This document shows positions 42,966 through 52,500 of a DNA stretch of 64,000 bases, piece by piece. Source of the stretch: CAIKMD01 sp963740675 (lineage in GTDB: Bacteria > Pseudomonadota > Alphaproteobacteria > ATCC43930 > CGMCC-115725). The translations under genes and the position numbers were made by a program. Location of the stretch: assembly GCA_963740675.1 (NCBI GenBank), contig CAVUFS010000003.1, positions 1 to 64,000 on the forward strand, read 5' to 3'. The notes under the pieces were generated by a model, which saw only the letters and a list, made by a program, of their open reading frames with translations, was not told the origin of the DNA and did no database searches. Within the stretch, counting starts at the first letter, position 1. Each line of letters begins with the position of its first letter.

Positions 42966-43041
42966 CGTCATTCCCGCGAAAGCGGGAATCCAGGAAGCAA
43001 CTCGTTTGTTATCCTGGATCCCCGCTTTCGCGGGGACGACG
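42966..43041. repeat. Palindromic repeat, family B
   Basis: Starts CGTCATTCCCGCGAAAGCGG and ends GCGGGGACGACG. It lies upstream of the MFS gene and downstream of the ferritin-like gene, both leftward. Confidence 0.88.
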
Positions 43042-43064
43042 ATAGCCTCTATCGGCGTCGCTCT

Positions 43065-43907
43065 CTAGATCGAGAACAGGAACCGTGCGGTGGTTTCGAC
43101 GGCGGGTTGGACGACGCGGCCGACTGGGGCGGCGAGGTCGAGCGGCTTGAGGATCATCTTCACCGCCATCTCGTACGGGAAGGTGGTACGGCCGAGGCGG
43201 CGGAAGCTGGCGCGGAATTCGTCATAGGCTTCCTGCGTGAAAGCCTCGTCCGGATTGCGCTCGAGGAAGACATGCTTGAAGGCGAAGTATGCATCTTCGG
43301 CCTTCACATCGGTGCTGCGCTTCCAGAGCTGGCGCAGGATCGCGACGCGGCCCGGCCGCTCGCTTTCCTTATAGTCGAGGAAGTAGCGGTAGAAGTGCTT
43401 GTAGTGGCGCACCTCGTCCGAGCTGATGTTGGCCGTGATCTGCTTCAGCACCGGCTCGGGCGCGACTTCGGATAGGGTTCGATAGAAAGACGAGGTGCCG
43501 GTCTCGACGACGCAACGCGCCACCATCTCCAGCGAGCGCGTCTGTGCCAGCGCTTCCATCGTGCAGGCCTGGCCATATTCCACGAAGAAGGCGCGATAGG
43601 CGCGCTCCCAATCGAATTCCGGCCACGCAGCTTGGACATAGCGCTTCAGCGCTGTGCCGTGTTGGACCTCTTCAAGCTCCCAGAAATTGGCAAGCCAGTT
43701 CTCGATCTCGGGATTGCCTTGGAAGAACTCGATGAGATTGCGCGTGTAGAGATCGGAGGTGATCTCGACGAAAGAGGCGGCGGCAATGAGATAGAAGAGC
43801 TCGGTGTTGTCGTGGATCAGCGAGGCGTCGATCGAATCATAGGGAATATCCTCCACCGACCACGCGGCGCTACCCACACGCCCTTTGATTTCGCTGTCGT
43901 CCATCAT
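43065..43907 (-). CDS. Ferritin-like (diiron) protein
   Basis: A 280-residue all-helical protein. The diiron-type motifs are FWELEEVQHG (ExxH) near residue 77 and ISSDEVRHYKHF (ExxH) near residue 165, with further Glu at FVEIT and CVVETG in the other two helices. This is the four-helix pattern of ferritin-like proteins, which includes acyl-ACP desaturase-like and amine oxygenase-like enzymes. There is no signal peptide. Two Met codons could start it. Its substrate is unknown. Confidence 0.72.
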   Translation of the reverse strand: MMDDSEIKGRVGSAAWSVEDIPYDSIDASLIHDNTELFYLIAAASFVEITSDLYTRNLIEFFQGNPEIENWLANFWELEEVQHGTALKRYVQAAWPEFDWERAYRAFFVEYGQACTMEALAQTRSLEMVARCVVETGTSSFYRTLSEVAPEPVLKQITANISSDEVRHYKHFYRYFLDYKESERPGRVAILRQLWKRSTDVKAEDAYFAFKHVFLERNPDEAFTQEAYDEFRASFRRLGRTTFPYEMAVKMILKPLDLAAPVGRVVQPAVETTARFLFSI

Positions 43908-44076
43908 TCAAATGCCCCTGCGTTCTCCCATTGTTGGCAAAGGCGACACGCCCATCTTATATGCAACCCAAGCTTAGGTCATTCCCTTGAGATAGCCTAG
44001 TTTCCTCTAGCGACGTTGTCCCCGCTCGGCATGGCGACCATGCCGCGAACGCATTGCAAGGATTGGCGAATCGGCC
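43908..44076. promoter_or_regulatory. Divergent intergenic region, 169 bases
   Basis: Lies between the ferritin-like gene and the Mpo1-like gene. CAAGGATT about 15 bases before GTG 44077 may serve as ribosome-binding site. Nothing else was recognised. Confidence 0.25.
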
Positions 44077-44439
44077 GTGGAAACCGCCCGGATCGCGACC
44101 TACCCCGAGTTCTGGCACTACTATCTGCGCGAGCACGCAAAGCCTGCGACTCGCGCCTGGCATTATGGCGGCACGAGTCTCGCGCTGCTTTGCCTGGTCG
44201 TCGCTATTTTGCTGCGTGAGCCGTGGTTCCTGCTCGCGTCGGTTATCCTCGGCTACGCACCGGCCTGGATCGGGCACTTCACGATCGAGCATAATCATCC
44301 TGCGACTTTCCGCTATCCGCTCTGGTCGCTCTTGAGCGATTTCCGCATGTTTGGTACGTGGCTGAGTGGCAATCTTTCGCGCGAGCTTGCTGCGGCTGGC
44401 GTCGCCGATTCCTCCAAGAAGCAAAAGGCCGGCACCTGA
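44077..44439 (+). CDS. Mpo1/DUF962-like membrane protein
   Basis: A 120-residue protein with FWHYYLREHAKPATRAWHYGGT at residues 12-33, two membrane segments, and GYAPAWIGHFTIEHNHPATFRYPLWSLLSDFRM at 60-92. These His-rich blocks match the DUF962/Mpo1 family; yeast Mpo1 is an Fe(II)-dependent dioxygenase in fatty-acid alpha-oxidation. The His residues (HxxxH, GHF, EHNH) would bind iron. The start is GTG. The stop codon is inside the stem of the following terminator. Confidence 0.85.
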   Translation: METARIATYPEFWHYYLREHAKPATRAWHYGGTSLALLCLVVAILLREPWFLLASVILGYAPAWIGHFTIEHNHPATFRYPLWSLLSDFRMFGTWLSGNLSRELAAAGVADSSKKQKAGT

Positions 44440-44464
44440 CCTGTCGTCAGGGCCGGCCCTTTTA
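44428..44464 (+). terminator. Intrinsic terminator (rightward)
   Basis: A 13-bp stem with one bulge, GGCCGGCACCTGAC pairing with GTCAGGGCCGGCC, followed by CTTTTAG. It starts within the last codons of the Mpo1-like gene. Confidence 0.78.
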
Positions 44465-44512
44465 GCCCCACGCGCTTTCACGCGATCGAGGCTGGCCTCC
44501 GTAATGAGGGGA

Positions 44513-45088
44513 CTACTGCTGCTGGGTCCCATAGGTACGGTGCTGCGGCGAGGAATTGATCGCCGGGTTGTCCCGTGCCGTGCCACAGCTCGGATTGTCC
44601 GGCGTGCAGTTCGCCCCGCCCGCCTGGGCTTGTTGCGGCGAGCCGTTATTGAACGGATTGCCCGAGCTCATGCCGCGTGATGGCATGGTGCTGTTGCTCG
44701 CGCCGGTGCCGCCGACTTGCTGACGATTGAGCCGCATCGTCTCTTGATTCTCTTGCGCGTCATTACCACCGCTGCGCGAGCTCATGCCGTGATGCATTTT
44801 CGACTTGGATTTCTTCGAGTGATCCATATCGCTCGCTTGGTCCATGCTGCTGCCTGAACCCATGCTCGATCCGGACTGGTTCATGCCGGAGCCTGATTGG
44901 TTCATCATGGTACCGGGCTGGCCCGCACCGCGAGGCACGCCTTCCGCGGGACCTTTCGCCGCCGGGGTCGGGGTCGAGTTGTTGATGGTCGAGCCGTTAG
45001 CGCCGGCTGCACCTGATTGTGCTTGTGCAAAGGCAGTGCCGGCCGTGAGCAAGGCGATGGCCGCCACATAGGTAAAGCTCTTCTTCAT
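44513..45088 (-). CDS. Low-complexity secreted stress-type protein
   Basis: A 191-residue protein with a Sec signal (KKSFTYVAAIALLTAGTAFA) and a mature part rich in Ser, Gly, Asn, Gln and Met, with repeats such as NQSGSGMNQSGSSMGSGSSM. It carries a Lys/His patch (HSKKSKSKMHHG) and two Cys near the end (NCTPDNPSCG). It appears disordered. The promoter upstream matches the general stress consensus, so it is probably made under starvation or osmotic stress. No family recognised. Confidence 0.7.
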   Translation of the reverse strand: MKKSFTYVAAIALLTAGTAFAQAQSGAAGANGSTINNSTPTPAAKGPAEGVPRGAGQPGTMMNQSGSGMNQSGSSMGSGSSMDQASDMDHSKKSKSKMHHGMSSRSGGNDAQENQETMRLNRQQVGGTGASNSTMPSRGMSSGNPFNNGSPQQAQAGGANCTPDNPSCGTARDNPAINSSPQHRTYGTQQQ

Positions 45089-45148
45089 GACATTTCTCTC
45101 CGCATTCAATGAGACGAAGGGCGCGTTCGTGGCGCCGCCTTGTCACTA

Positions 45149-45173
45149 AACGCGAAGCCAAGATTTGGGTTCC
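45149..45173 (-). promoter_or_regulatory. EcfG-type general stress promoter
   Basis: Read leftward: GGAAC at 45173-45169, exactly 16 bases, then CGTT at 45152-45149. This matches the alphaproteobacterial EcfG consensus (GGAAC-N16/17-CGTT). It is about 60 bases upstream of ATG 45088. Confidence 0.65.
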
Positions 45174-45264
45174 CTCACCGGCTGGAACCGGGCTTTGAAG
45201 CGGTGTGGGCGAAGGGATAGACTTGGCGGAAGGGCGTCCAGACCAGGGACGGGAGGAGATACGC

Positions 45265-46386
45265 ATGGCGACACCGCAAACAGCGGCCACCGCGATCGAT
45301 ACAATCAGCGATGGCGCGATCGATACATTCAGCGATTTCGATAACCGCTATCTACGCCAGGGTATTGCGCGCAACGATCTCGCGACGTTGCCGGTTATCG
45401 ATATCTCGCCCTTTGTGCAGGGCGGAAGCGAGGCCGCACGCGATGCGGTTGCGCGCCAGATCCGTCAGGCCTCGATCGATATCGGCTTCTTTTATGCGAA
45501 GGGGCATGGTTTCGGCGCGGCCGAGCTGCAGGCGATGCTCGATTGGGGCTTGCGCTTCTTCCATCTGCCGGGCGCGGAGAAGAACAAGCTCTTCTGGAAG
45601 AGCGCGCCGGGCCGCGGCTATGTCCCGCCCGGCGGCCTCAATCCCGATGCGAACAAGGACAAAGCGCCGGACCTCAAAGAGCGACTCTACTTTGCCCGCG
45701 AATACGCCTTGAACGAGGCTGAGCATGGTGGTGCCTTTCCGCCGGGTCCGCATCAATGGCCGGAAGAGGCGGCACTACCTGGCTTCCGTCGATTTGTTAC
45801 CGACGCGCAATATCAGAGCGTCAGCCTGATCCAACGACTCGGCTTCGCGATCGCCCGCAGCCTCGGTCTCGACGAGGCCTATTTCGAGCGCGAGAACGGC
45901 CGCTTCGGCAGCACCATGGTTTACAATTATTACCCGCCGCTCGATCGCGAGACTTTGGAGCGGACGCAATGGAGCTTCTCGCCCCATACCGATTACGGCT
46001 CCTTCACCATCGTCGTGCAGGACGAGAATGGTGGTTTGCAGGTGCGAAATGCTTCCGGCCAATGGATCGATGTGACGCCTATTCCCGGTACGGTGATCGT
46101 AAATATCGGCGATTTGATCGCGCTCGCGACCAACGATCTCTACACGTCCAATCTGCACCGGGTCGCGAATTTCAGCGGTAATGAGCGGCTTTCCGTAACG
46201 TTCTTCGTCGGCCCGCCGCCGACGGCCGAGATCAGTTGCTTGCCGACATGTCAGGGAGTCGACAATCCGCCGCGCTATCCGACGGTCAATGCCGAGGACT
46301 ATACGCAGGCGCTGATCGAGCAGTATCACCGCACCGGCCGACCGGGCATCGCGGTCACGACAGCGACTCGGTTTAAGCGTCAGTAG
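45265..46386 (+). CDS. 2-oxoglutarate/Fe(II) oxygenase (isopenicillin N synthase family)
   Basis: A 373-residue oxygenase. The N-terminal DIOX_N part has LPVIDISPFVQGG and IDIGFFYAKGHGF; the C-terminal double-stranded beta-helix carries HTD (His241, Asp243), His298 in SNLHRVAN and the 2OG-binding Arg308 and Ser310 in ERLSVTFF. All cofactor ligands are present. ATG 45265 has GGAGGAGA upstream and is preferred over an earlier in-frame start. The last codons run into a 16-bp tandem repeat. The substrate is unknown. Confidence 0.88.
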   Translation: MATPQTAATAIDTISDGAIDTFSDFDNRYLRQGIARNDLATLPVIDISPFVQGGSEAARDAVARQIRQASIDIGFFYAKGHGFGAAELQAMLDWGLRFFHLPGAEKNKLFWKSAPGRGYVPPGGLNPDANKDKAPDLKERLYFAREYALNEAEHGGAFPPGPHQWPEEAALPGFRRFVTDAQYQSVSLIQRLGFAIARSLGLDEAYFERENGRFGSTMVYNYYPPLDRETLERTQWSFSPHTDYGSFTIVVQDENGGLQVRNASGQWIDVTPIPGTVIVNIGDLIALATNDLYTSNLHRVANFSGNERLSVTFFVGPPPTAEISCLPTCQGVDNPPRYPTVNAEDYTQALIEQYHRTGRPGIAVTTATRFKRQ

Positions 46387-46417
46387 GCTTAAATGGCGGT
46401 AGGTTTAAGTGGCGGTA
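46370..46417. repeat. 16-bp tandem repeat, three copies
   Basis: GGTTTAAGCGTCAGTA, GGCTTAAATGGCGGTA and GGTTTAAGTGGCGGTA follow one another. The first copy encodes the end of the oxygenase gene; the other two are non-coding. It ends 110 bases before the giant kinase gene. Confidence 0.7.
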
Positions 46418-46527
46418 ACGGAAACTTTTTCCTTGCCAAGGGGCGTCCACAAATCGCCACAATTGGTGCAATGTAACGCCACATTCTAGCCCGAATAATC
46501 CGCTGCTCTAAGATAAAGGGGTGTTCC

Positions 46528-49500
46528 GTGCCACGCGCCGTACGATCTCAACTCGAGGCCAGCAGTGCGGGTCTCGCCACAGAACCTGCTGTTCCTCCCC
46601 CAACTCCCTACCTTCCGAAGAAATCCAAAAACGGCAATAGCGGCGGGCCTGGCTCGCTCGATATGCGCATCCTGCTCCAGGCGATGCAGGCGATGCGCAA
46701 CGGCGATTTCTCGGTGCGCTTGCCGAACGACCTCGATGGTCTTTCGGGCAAGGTAGCCGATGTCTTCAACGAGATCGTCAGCTCCAACGAGCGCATGGCG
46801 CAGCAGCTCGAATTCGTCGGCCAAGCGGTCGGCCGGCAGGGCCGTACCCGCCAGCGCTTGAAACTTGGCGTGCCGGGCGGCGCTTGGGCCGGGATGGAGA
46901 CCTCGGTCAATTCGTTGATCGACGATCTGCTCTGGCTCAACAACGCGGTGACGCGATCGATTGCCGCTGTGGCGCGCGGCGATCTGCTGCAGACCGTGCC
47001 GCTCGAAGCGGATGGCCGGCCGCTCGAAGGCGAATTCCTCACCTCGGCGACGATCGTGAATACGATGGTCAGCCAGCTTAGTGTCTTCACCTCGGAAGTG
47101 ACGCGCGTCGCGCGCGAGGTCGGCACCGACGGCAAGCTCGGCGGTCAGGCGCAGGTGAGCGAAGTCACCGGCGTGTGGAAAGACCTGACCGAAAGCGTGA
47201 ACTCGATGGCGTCGAACCTGACCGCCCAGGTTCGCAACATCGCCGAAGTGACGATCGCCGTCGCCAATGGCGACTTGTCGAAGAAGATCACCGTCGACGT
47301 GCGCGGCGAAATCCTGCAGCTCAAGGAAGCCATCAACACGATGGTGGACCAGTTGCGCTCCTTCGCCTCGGAAGTGACGCGCGTTGCGCGCGAGGTCGGC
47401 ACCGACGGCAAGCTCGGCGGTCAGGCGATCGTGCCAGGCGTCGCCGGCACCTGGAAGGATTTGACCAATTCGGTCAACGCGATGTGCGGCAACCTGACTG
47501 ACCAGGTGCGCAACATCGCGCAAGTGACCACCGCCGTGGCGCGCGGCGACTTGTCGCGCAAGATCACCGTCGACGTGCGCGGCGAAATCCTCGAGCTCAA
47601 AAACACCATCAACACGATGGTCGATCAGCTCAACGCCTTCGCCGCCGAAGTGACGCGCGTCGCGCGCGAAGTCGGTACCGAAGGCAAGCTCGGCGGCCAA
47701 GCCAACGTGCCGGGTGTTGCCGGTACGTGGAAGGACATGACCGACAACGTCAACTTCATGGCCTCGAATCTCACAGGCCAGGTTCGCAACATCGCCGAAG
47801 TCGCGACCGCTATCGCGCGCGGCGACTTGTCGAAGAAGATCACCGTGACGGTGTCGGGCGAAATCCTCGAGCTCAAAGAAACCGTCAATACGATGGTCGA
47901 TCAGCTCAATGCCTTCGCCTCGGAGGTGACGCGCGTCGCGCGCGAAGTCGGCACCGACGGCCGTTTGGGCGGTCAGGCCAACGTGGTCGGCGTCGCCGGC
48001 ACTTGGAAAGATTTGACCAACTCCGTGAATTCGATGGCCTCGAACCTCACGGCGCAAGTCCGCAACATCGCCGAAGTGTCGACCGCTATCGCCAACGGCG
48101 ACTTGTCGAAGAAGATCACCGTGAACGTGTCGGGCGAGATTTTGCAGCTCAAAGACACGATTAACACCATGGTCGACCAGCTCAATGCCTTCGCCGGTGA
48201 GGTGACGCGCGTCGCGCGCGAGGTCGGCACCGAAGGCAAGCTCGGCGGCCAGGCGCAGGTGAAAGCCGTCGCCGGTACGTGGAAAGACTTGACCGACAAC
48301 GTCAACTTCATGGCGTCGAACCTGACGGGTCAGGTGCGTAACATCGCCGAAGTGACGACCGCCGTGGCGCGCGGTGACTTGTCGCGTAAGATTACCGTCG
48401 ACGTGAAGGGCGAAATTCTGGAGCTCAAGAACACCATCAACACGATGGTGGACCAGCTCAACGCCTTCGCCGGCGAAGTGACGCGCGTCGCGCGCGAGGT
48501 CGGTACCGAAGGCAAGCTCGGTGGTCAGGCGGCGGTGCCGGGTGTCGCCGGCACGTGGAAAGACTTGACCGACAGCGTGAACTTCATGGCCGGCAATTTG
48601 ACCGGTCAGGTGCGTAACATCGCCGAAGTCGCGACCGCCATCGCGAATGGCGATTTGTCGCGCAAGATCACTGTCGACGTGCGCGGCGAGATCTTGCAGC
48701 TCAAAGAAACCCTCAACACCATGGTCGACCAGCTCAATCGTTTCGCCAACGAAGTGACGCGCGTCGCGCGCGAGGTCGGCACCGAAGGTAAGCTCGGCGG
48801 TCAGGCGAATGTGCCAGGCGTCGCCGGTACGTGGAAAGACTTGACCGACAACGTGAACTTCATGGCGTCGAACCTGACGGGTCAGGTGCGTAACATCGCC
48901 GAAGTGACCACGGCCGTCGCGCGTGGTGACTTGTCGCGCAAGATCACCGTCGACGTGAAGGGCGAAATCCTGGAGCTTAAGAACACCATCAACACGATGG
49001 TGGATCAGCTCAACGCCTTCGCCTCGGAAGTGACGCGCGTCGCGCGCGAAGTCGGTACCGAAGGCCGTCTCGGCGGTCAGGCCGCGGTGCCTGGCGTCGC
49101 CGGTACGTGGAAAGACTTGACCGACAGCGTGAACTTCATGGCGTCGAACCTGACCGGTCAGGTGCGTAACATCGCCGAAGTCGCGACGGCCATCGCGAAC
49201 GGCGACTTGTCAAAGAAGATCACCGTCGACGTCCGCGGTGAAATTCTGCAGCTCAAAGAAACGCTGAATACGATGGTCGAGCAGCTGCGCTCCTTCGCCG
49301 CCGAAGTAACGCGCGTCGCGCGTGAGGTCGGCACCGAAGGCAAGCTGGGCGGCCAAGCCAACGTGCATGGCGTCGCCGGTACGTGGAAGGATTTGACCGA
49401 TAACGTCAACCTGCTGGCCGCCAACCTGACGACCCAGGTCCGCAACATCGCCGAAGTCGCGACCTCGGTCGCGCGCGGCGACTTGTCGAAGAAGATCACC

Positions 49501-52500
49501 GTCAACGTGTCGGGCGAAATTCTCGAGCTGAAAGACACCATCAATACGATGGTCGATCAGCTCAACGCCTTCGCCGCCGAAGTGACGCGCGTCGCGCGTG
49601 AAGTCGGCACCGAAGGCAAGCTCGGCGGTCAGGCGGTCGTGCCAGGCGTCGCCGGTACGTGGAAAGACTTGACCGATACCGTCAACGTCATGGCCGCCAA
49701 TCTCACCGAGCAGGTGCGCGGTATCGTGAAGGTGGTGACCGCGGTCGCCACCGGCGATCTGCGGCAGAAGCTGACGGTGAAATCGATGGGCGAGGTCGCG
49801 GCGCTCGCCGAGACCATCAACGACATGACCAACACGCTCGGCACCTTCGCCGAGCAGGTGACGACTGTCGCCCGCGAGGTCGGCGTCGAAGGCCGTCTCG
49901 GCGGTCAGGCGAACGTGCCGGGCGCCGCCGGCACGTGGAAGGATCTGACCGGTAACGTCAACCTGCTGGCCGCGAACCTCACCACCCAGGTGCGCGCGAT
50001 CGCCGAAGTGGCGACCGCCGTGACCAAGGGCGACTTGACCCGGTCGATCCAAGTCTCTGCGCGCGGCGAAGTCGCCGAGCTTAAAGACAACATCAACACG
50101 ATGATCGACAACCTCCGTCTCACGACGGATCGCAACAAAGAGCAAGACTGGCTCAAGACCAACCTCGCGCGTTTCACCAATATGCTCCAAGGCCAGCGCG
50201 ACCTCGCGGTGGTCGGCCGTATGTTGCTCTCCGAATTGGCGCCGCTGGTCAATGCGCAATCGGGCGTCATGTATCTCGTGCAAACCGAGGGCGCGCCGAG
50301 CCTGCGTCTCCTCGCGAGTTACGCCGATCAAGGGCCGGGCGAGGGCCATCCCGAGCGGCTGATGATCGGTGAGGGGTTAATCGGCCAATGCGCCGCGGAC
50401 GCGCGTCGCCTGTTGATCACCGACGTGCCTGACAACGTCGTGCCGATCGGCTCGGCGCTGCTCAAGGTCCTGCCGAAGAACATCATCGTGCTGCCGATCC
50501 TTTTCGAAGGCCAGGTCAAGGCGGTGATCGAGCTCTCTTCGATGAACGCCTTCACCGATCTGCAGACTTCCTTCCTCGATCAGCTCACCGCCTCCAGCGG
50601 CATCGTGCTGAACTCGATCGAAGCGACGATGCAGACCGAAGCGCTGTTGAAGCAGTCGCAACAGCTCGCCACCGAGCTGCAGACGCGGCAGCGCGAATTG
50701 CAGCAGACCAACGAGCAGCTCGAGCAGAAGGCGCAGCAGCTCGCCGAACGCAACGTCGAAGTCGAAAGGAAGAACCAGGAAATCGAGCAAGCGCGGCGCG
50801 CCATCGAAGAAAAGGCGACCGAGCTGGCGCTCACCTCGAAGTACAAGTCCGAGTTCTTGGCGAACATGTCGCACGAGCTGCGCACGCCGCTGAACTCGAT
50901 CTTGATCCTCGGCCAGCAGCTCATCGACAACCCCGAGGGCAATCTGACGGCGAAGCAAGTTGAATTCGGCCGCACCATTCACGCCGCCGGCACCGATCTT
51001 CTGAACCTCATCTCCGACATTCTCGACCTGTCGAAGATCGAATCAGGCACGGTGTCGGTGAACGCCGAAGACATTGCCTTCGCCAATCTTGCCGACATGG
51101 TGGCGCTTCCGTTCCGCCACGAGGCCGAGAGCCGCAAGCTCACTTTCGAGGTCAGCGTCGATCCGAAGTTGCCGCGCGGCATGGTCACCGACTCTAAGCG
51201 CGTGCAGCAGGTGTTGAAGAACCTGCTGTCGAACGCGTTCAAATTCACCGAGCACGGCAGCGTGAAGCTCGCGATTGGCCTTGCCGATCAGGGCTGGAAC
51301 GCCGATCACCCGACCTTGTCCTTCGAGCCGGCGGTAATCTCGTTCGAAGTGTCGGATACCGGTATCGGTATCGCGGCCGAGAAACAGAAGTTGATCTTCG
51401 AAGCTTTCCAGCAGGCCGACGCCTCGACCAGCCGTAAATATGGCGGCACCGGTCTCGGCCTCGCGATCAGCCGCGAGCTCGCCAATCTGCTCGGCGGCGA
51501 GATCCAGCTCCGCTCGGCGCCCGGCGTCGGCAGCACCTTCGTCCTCTACCTGCCGCTGAAGTACAAGGGCCCGGCCGCGGCGCAGTCGCGTCCTATCACG
51601 GGCGATGCGTCGATGGCGGCTCTCGCAGCCGCGGCGCCTTCCGCGGTGATGCTCAACAATGCTCGTCTCGAAGCGGCGGTCGAGCAAGTGGCCGACGATC
51701 GCGACAATCTCGAGCCCGGCGAGCCGGTGCTGCTGATTGTCGAGGACGATCCGCATTACGCGCGGATCATGGCCGATCTGGCGCATGACAAGGGGCTCAA
51801 GGTTCTTGTCGCGATGCGCGGTGCGGATGCGCTGACCCTGGCGCGGGAATACAAGCCCTATGCCGTGTCGCTCGATGTCTTCCTGCCCGACATGCTGGGC
51901 TGGAGCGTGCTCGGCCAGTTGAAGCAGGACCCGGCGACGCGCCACATCCCGGTGCAGATCGTGACCCTCGACGAGGATCGCCAGCACGGCCTGTCGCGCG
52001 GCGCGTTCTCCTTCATCAACAAGCCGACAACGCCGGAAGGGCTCGAAGAAGCGCTCAACCGCATCAGGGAATACACCAAACCGCGCCGCAAGCGGTTGCT
52101 GGTCGTCGAGGACAACGCCGACGAGCGGCTGAGCATCACCGAGCTGCTCGGCCATGACGATATCGAGATCGTCTCGGTCGAAACCGGTGCCGAAGCCCTC
52201 TCGGTGCTGCGGGTGCAGGAAGTCGATTGCGTGGTACTCGATCTGCGCCTGCCGGATATGTCGGGCTTCGATCTGCTCGAGCAGATGAAAGACGACACCC
52301 ATCTCGCCGATATGCCGATCGTCGTCTTCACCGGCCGCGAGCTGTCGCCTGAAGAAGACGCGCAGCTCCACACCATGGCCCGCAGTGTCGTGGTCAAGGG
52401 CGTCGAATCGCCCGAGCGCCTGCTCGACGAGACGGCGCTCTTCCTCCATCGCGTGGTCGGCGATCTGCCGGCCGAGAAGCAGCGAATGCTCGAGCGCCTG

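Noticed and set aside
46370..46417. Iterons of a replication origin
   Set aside because: Only three short repeats, no replication gene nearby, and one copy is inside a coding sequence.
46486..48057. Long open frames on the strand opposite the HAMP repeats (also 49210-50349 and 51043-52503)
   Set aside because: They are mirror frames of a GC-rich, repetitive coding region, contain low-complexity Arg/Asp/His sequence and match no family.
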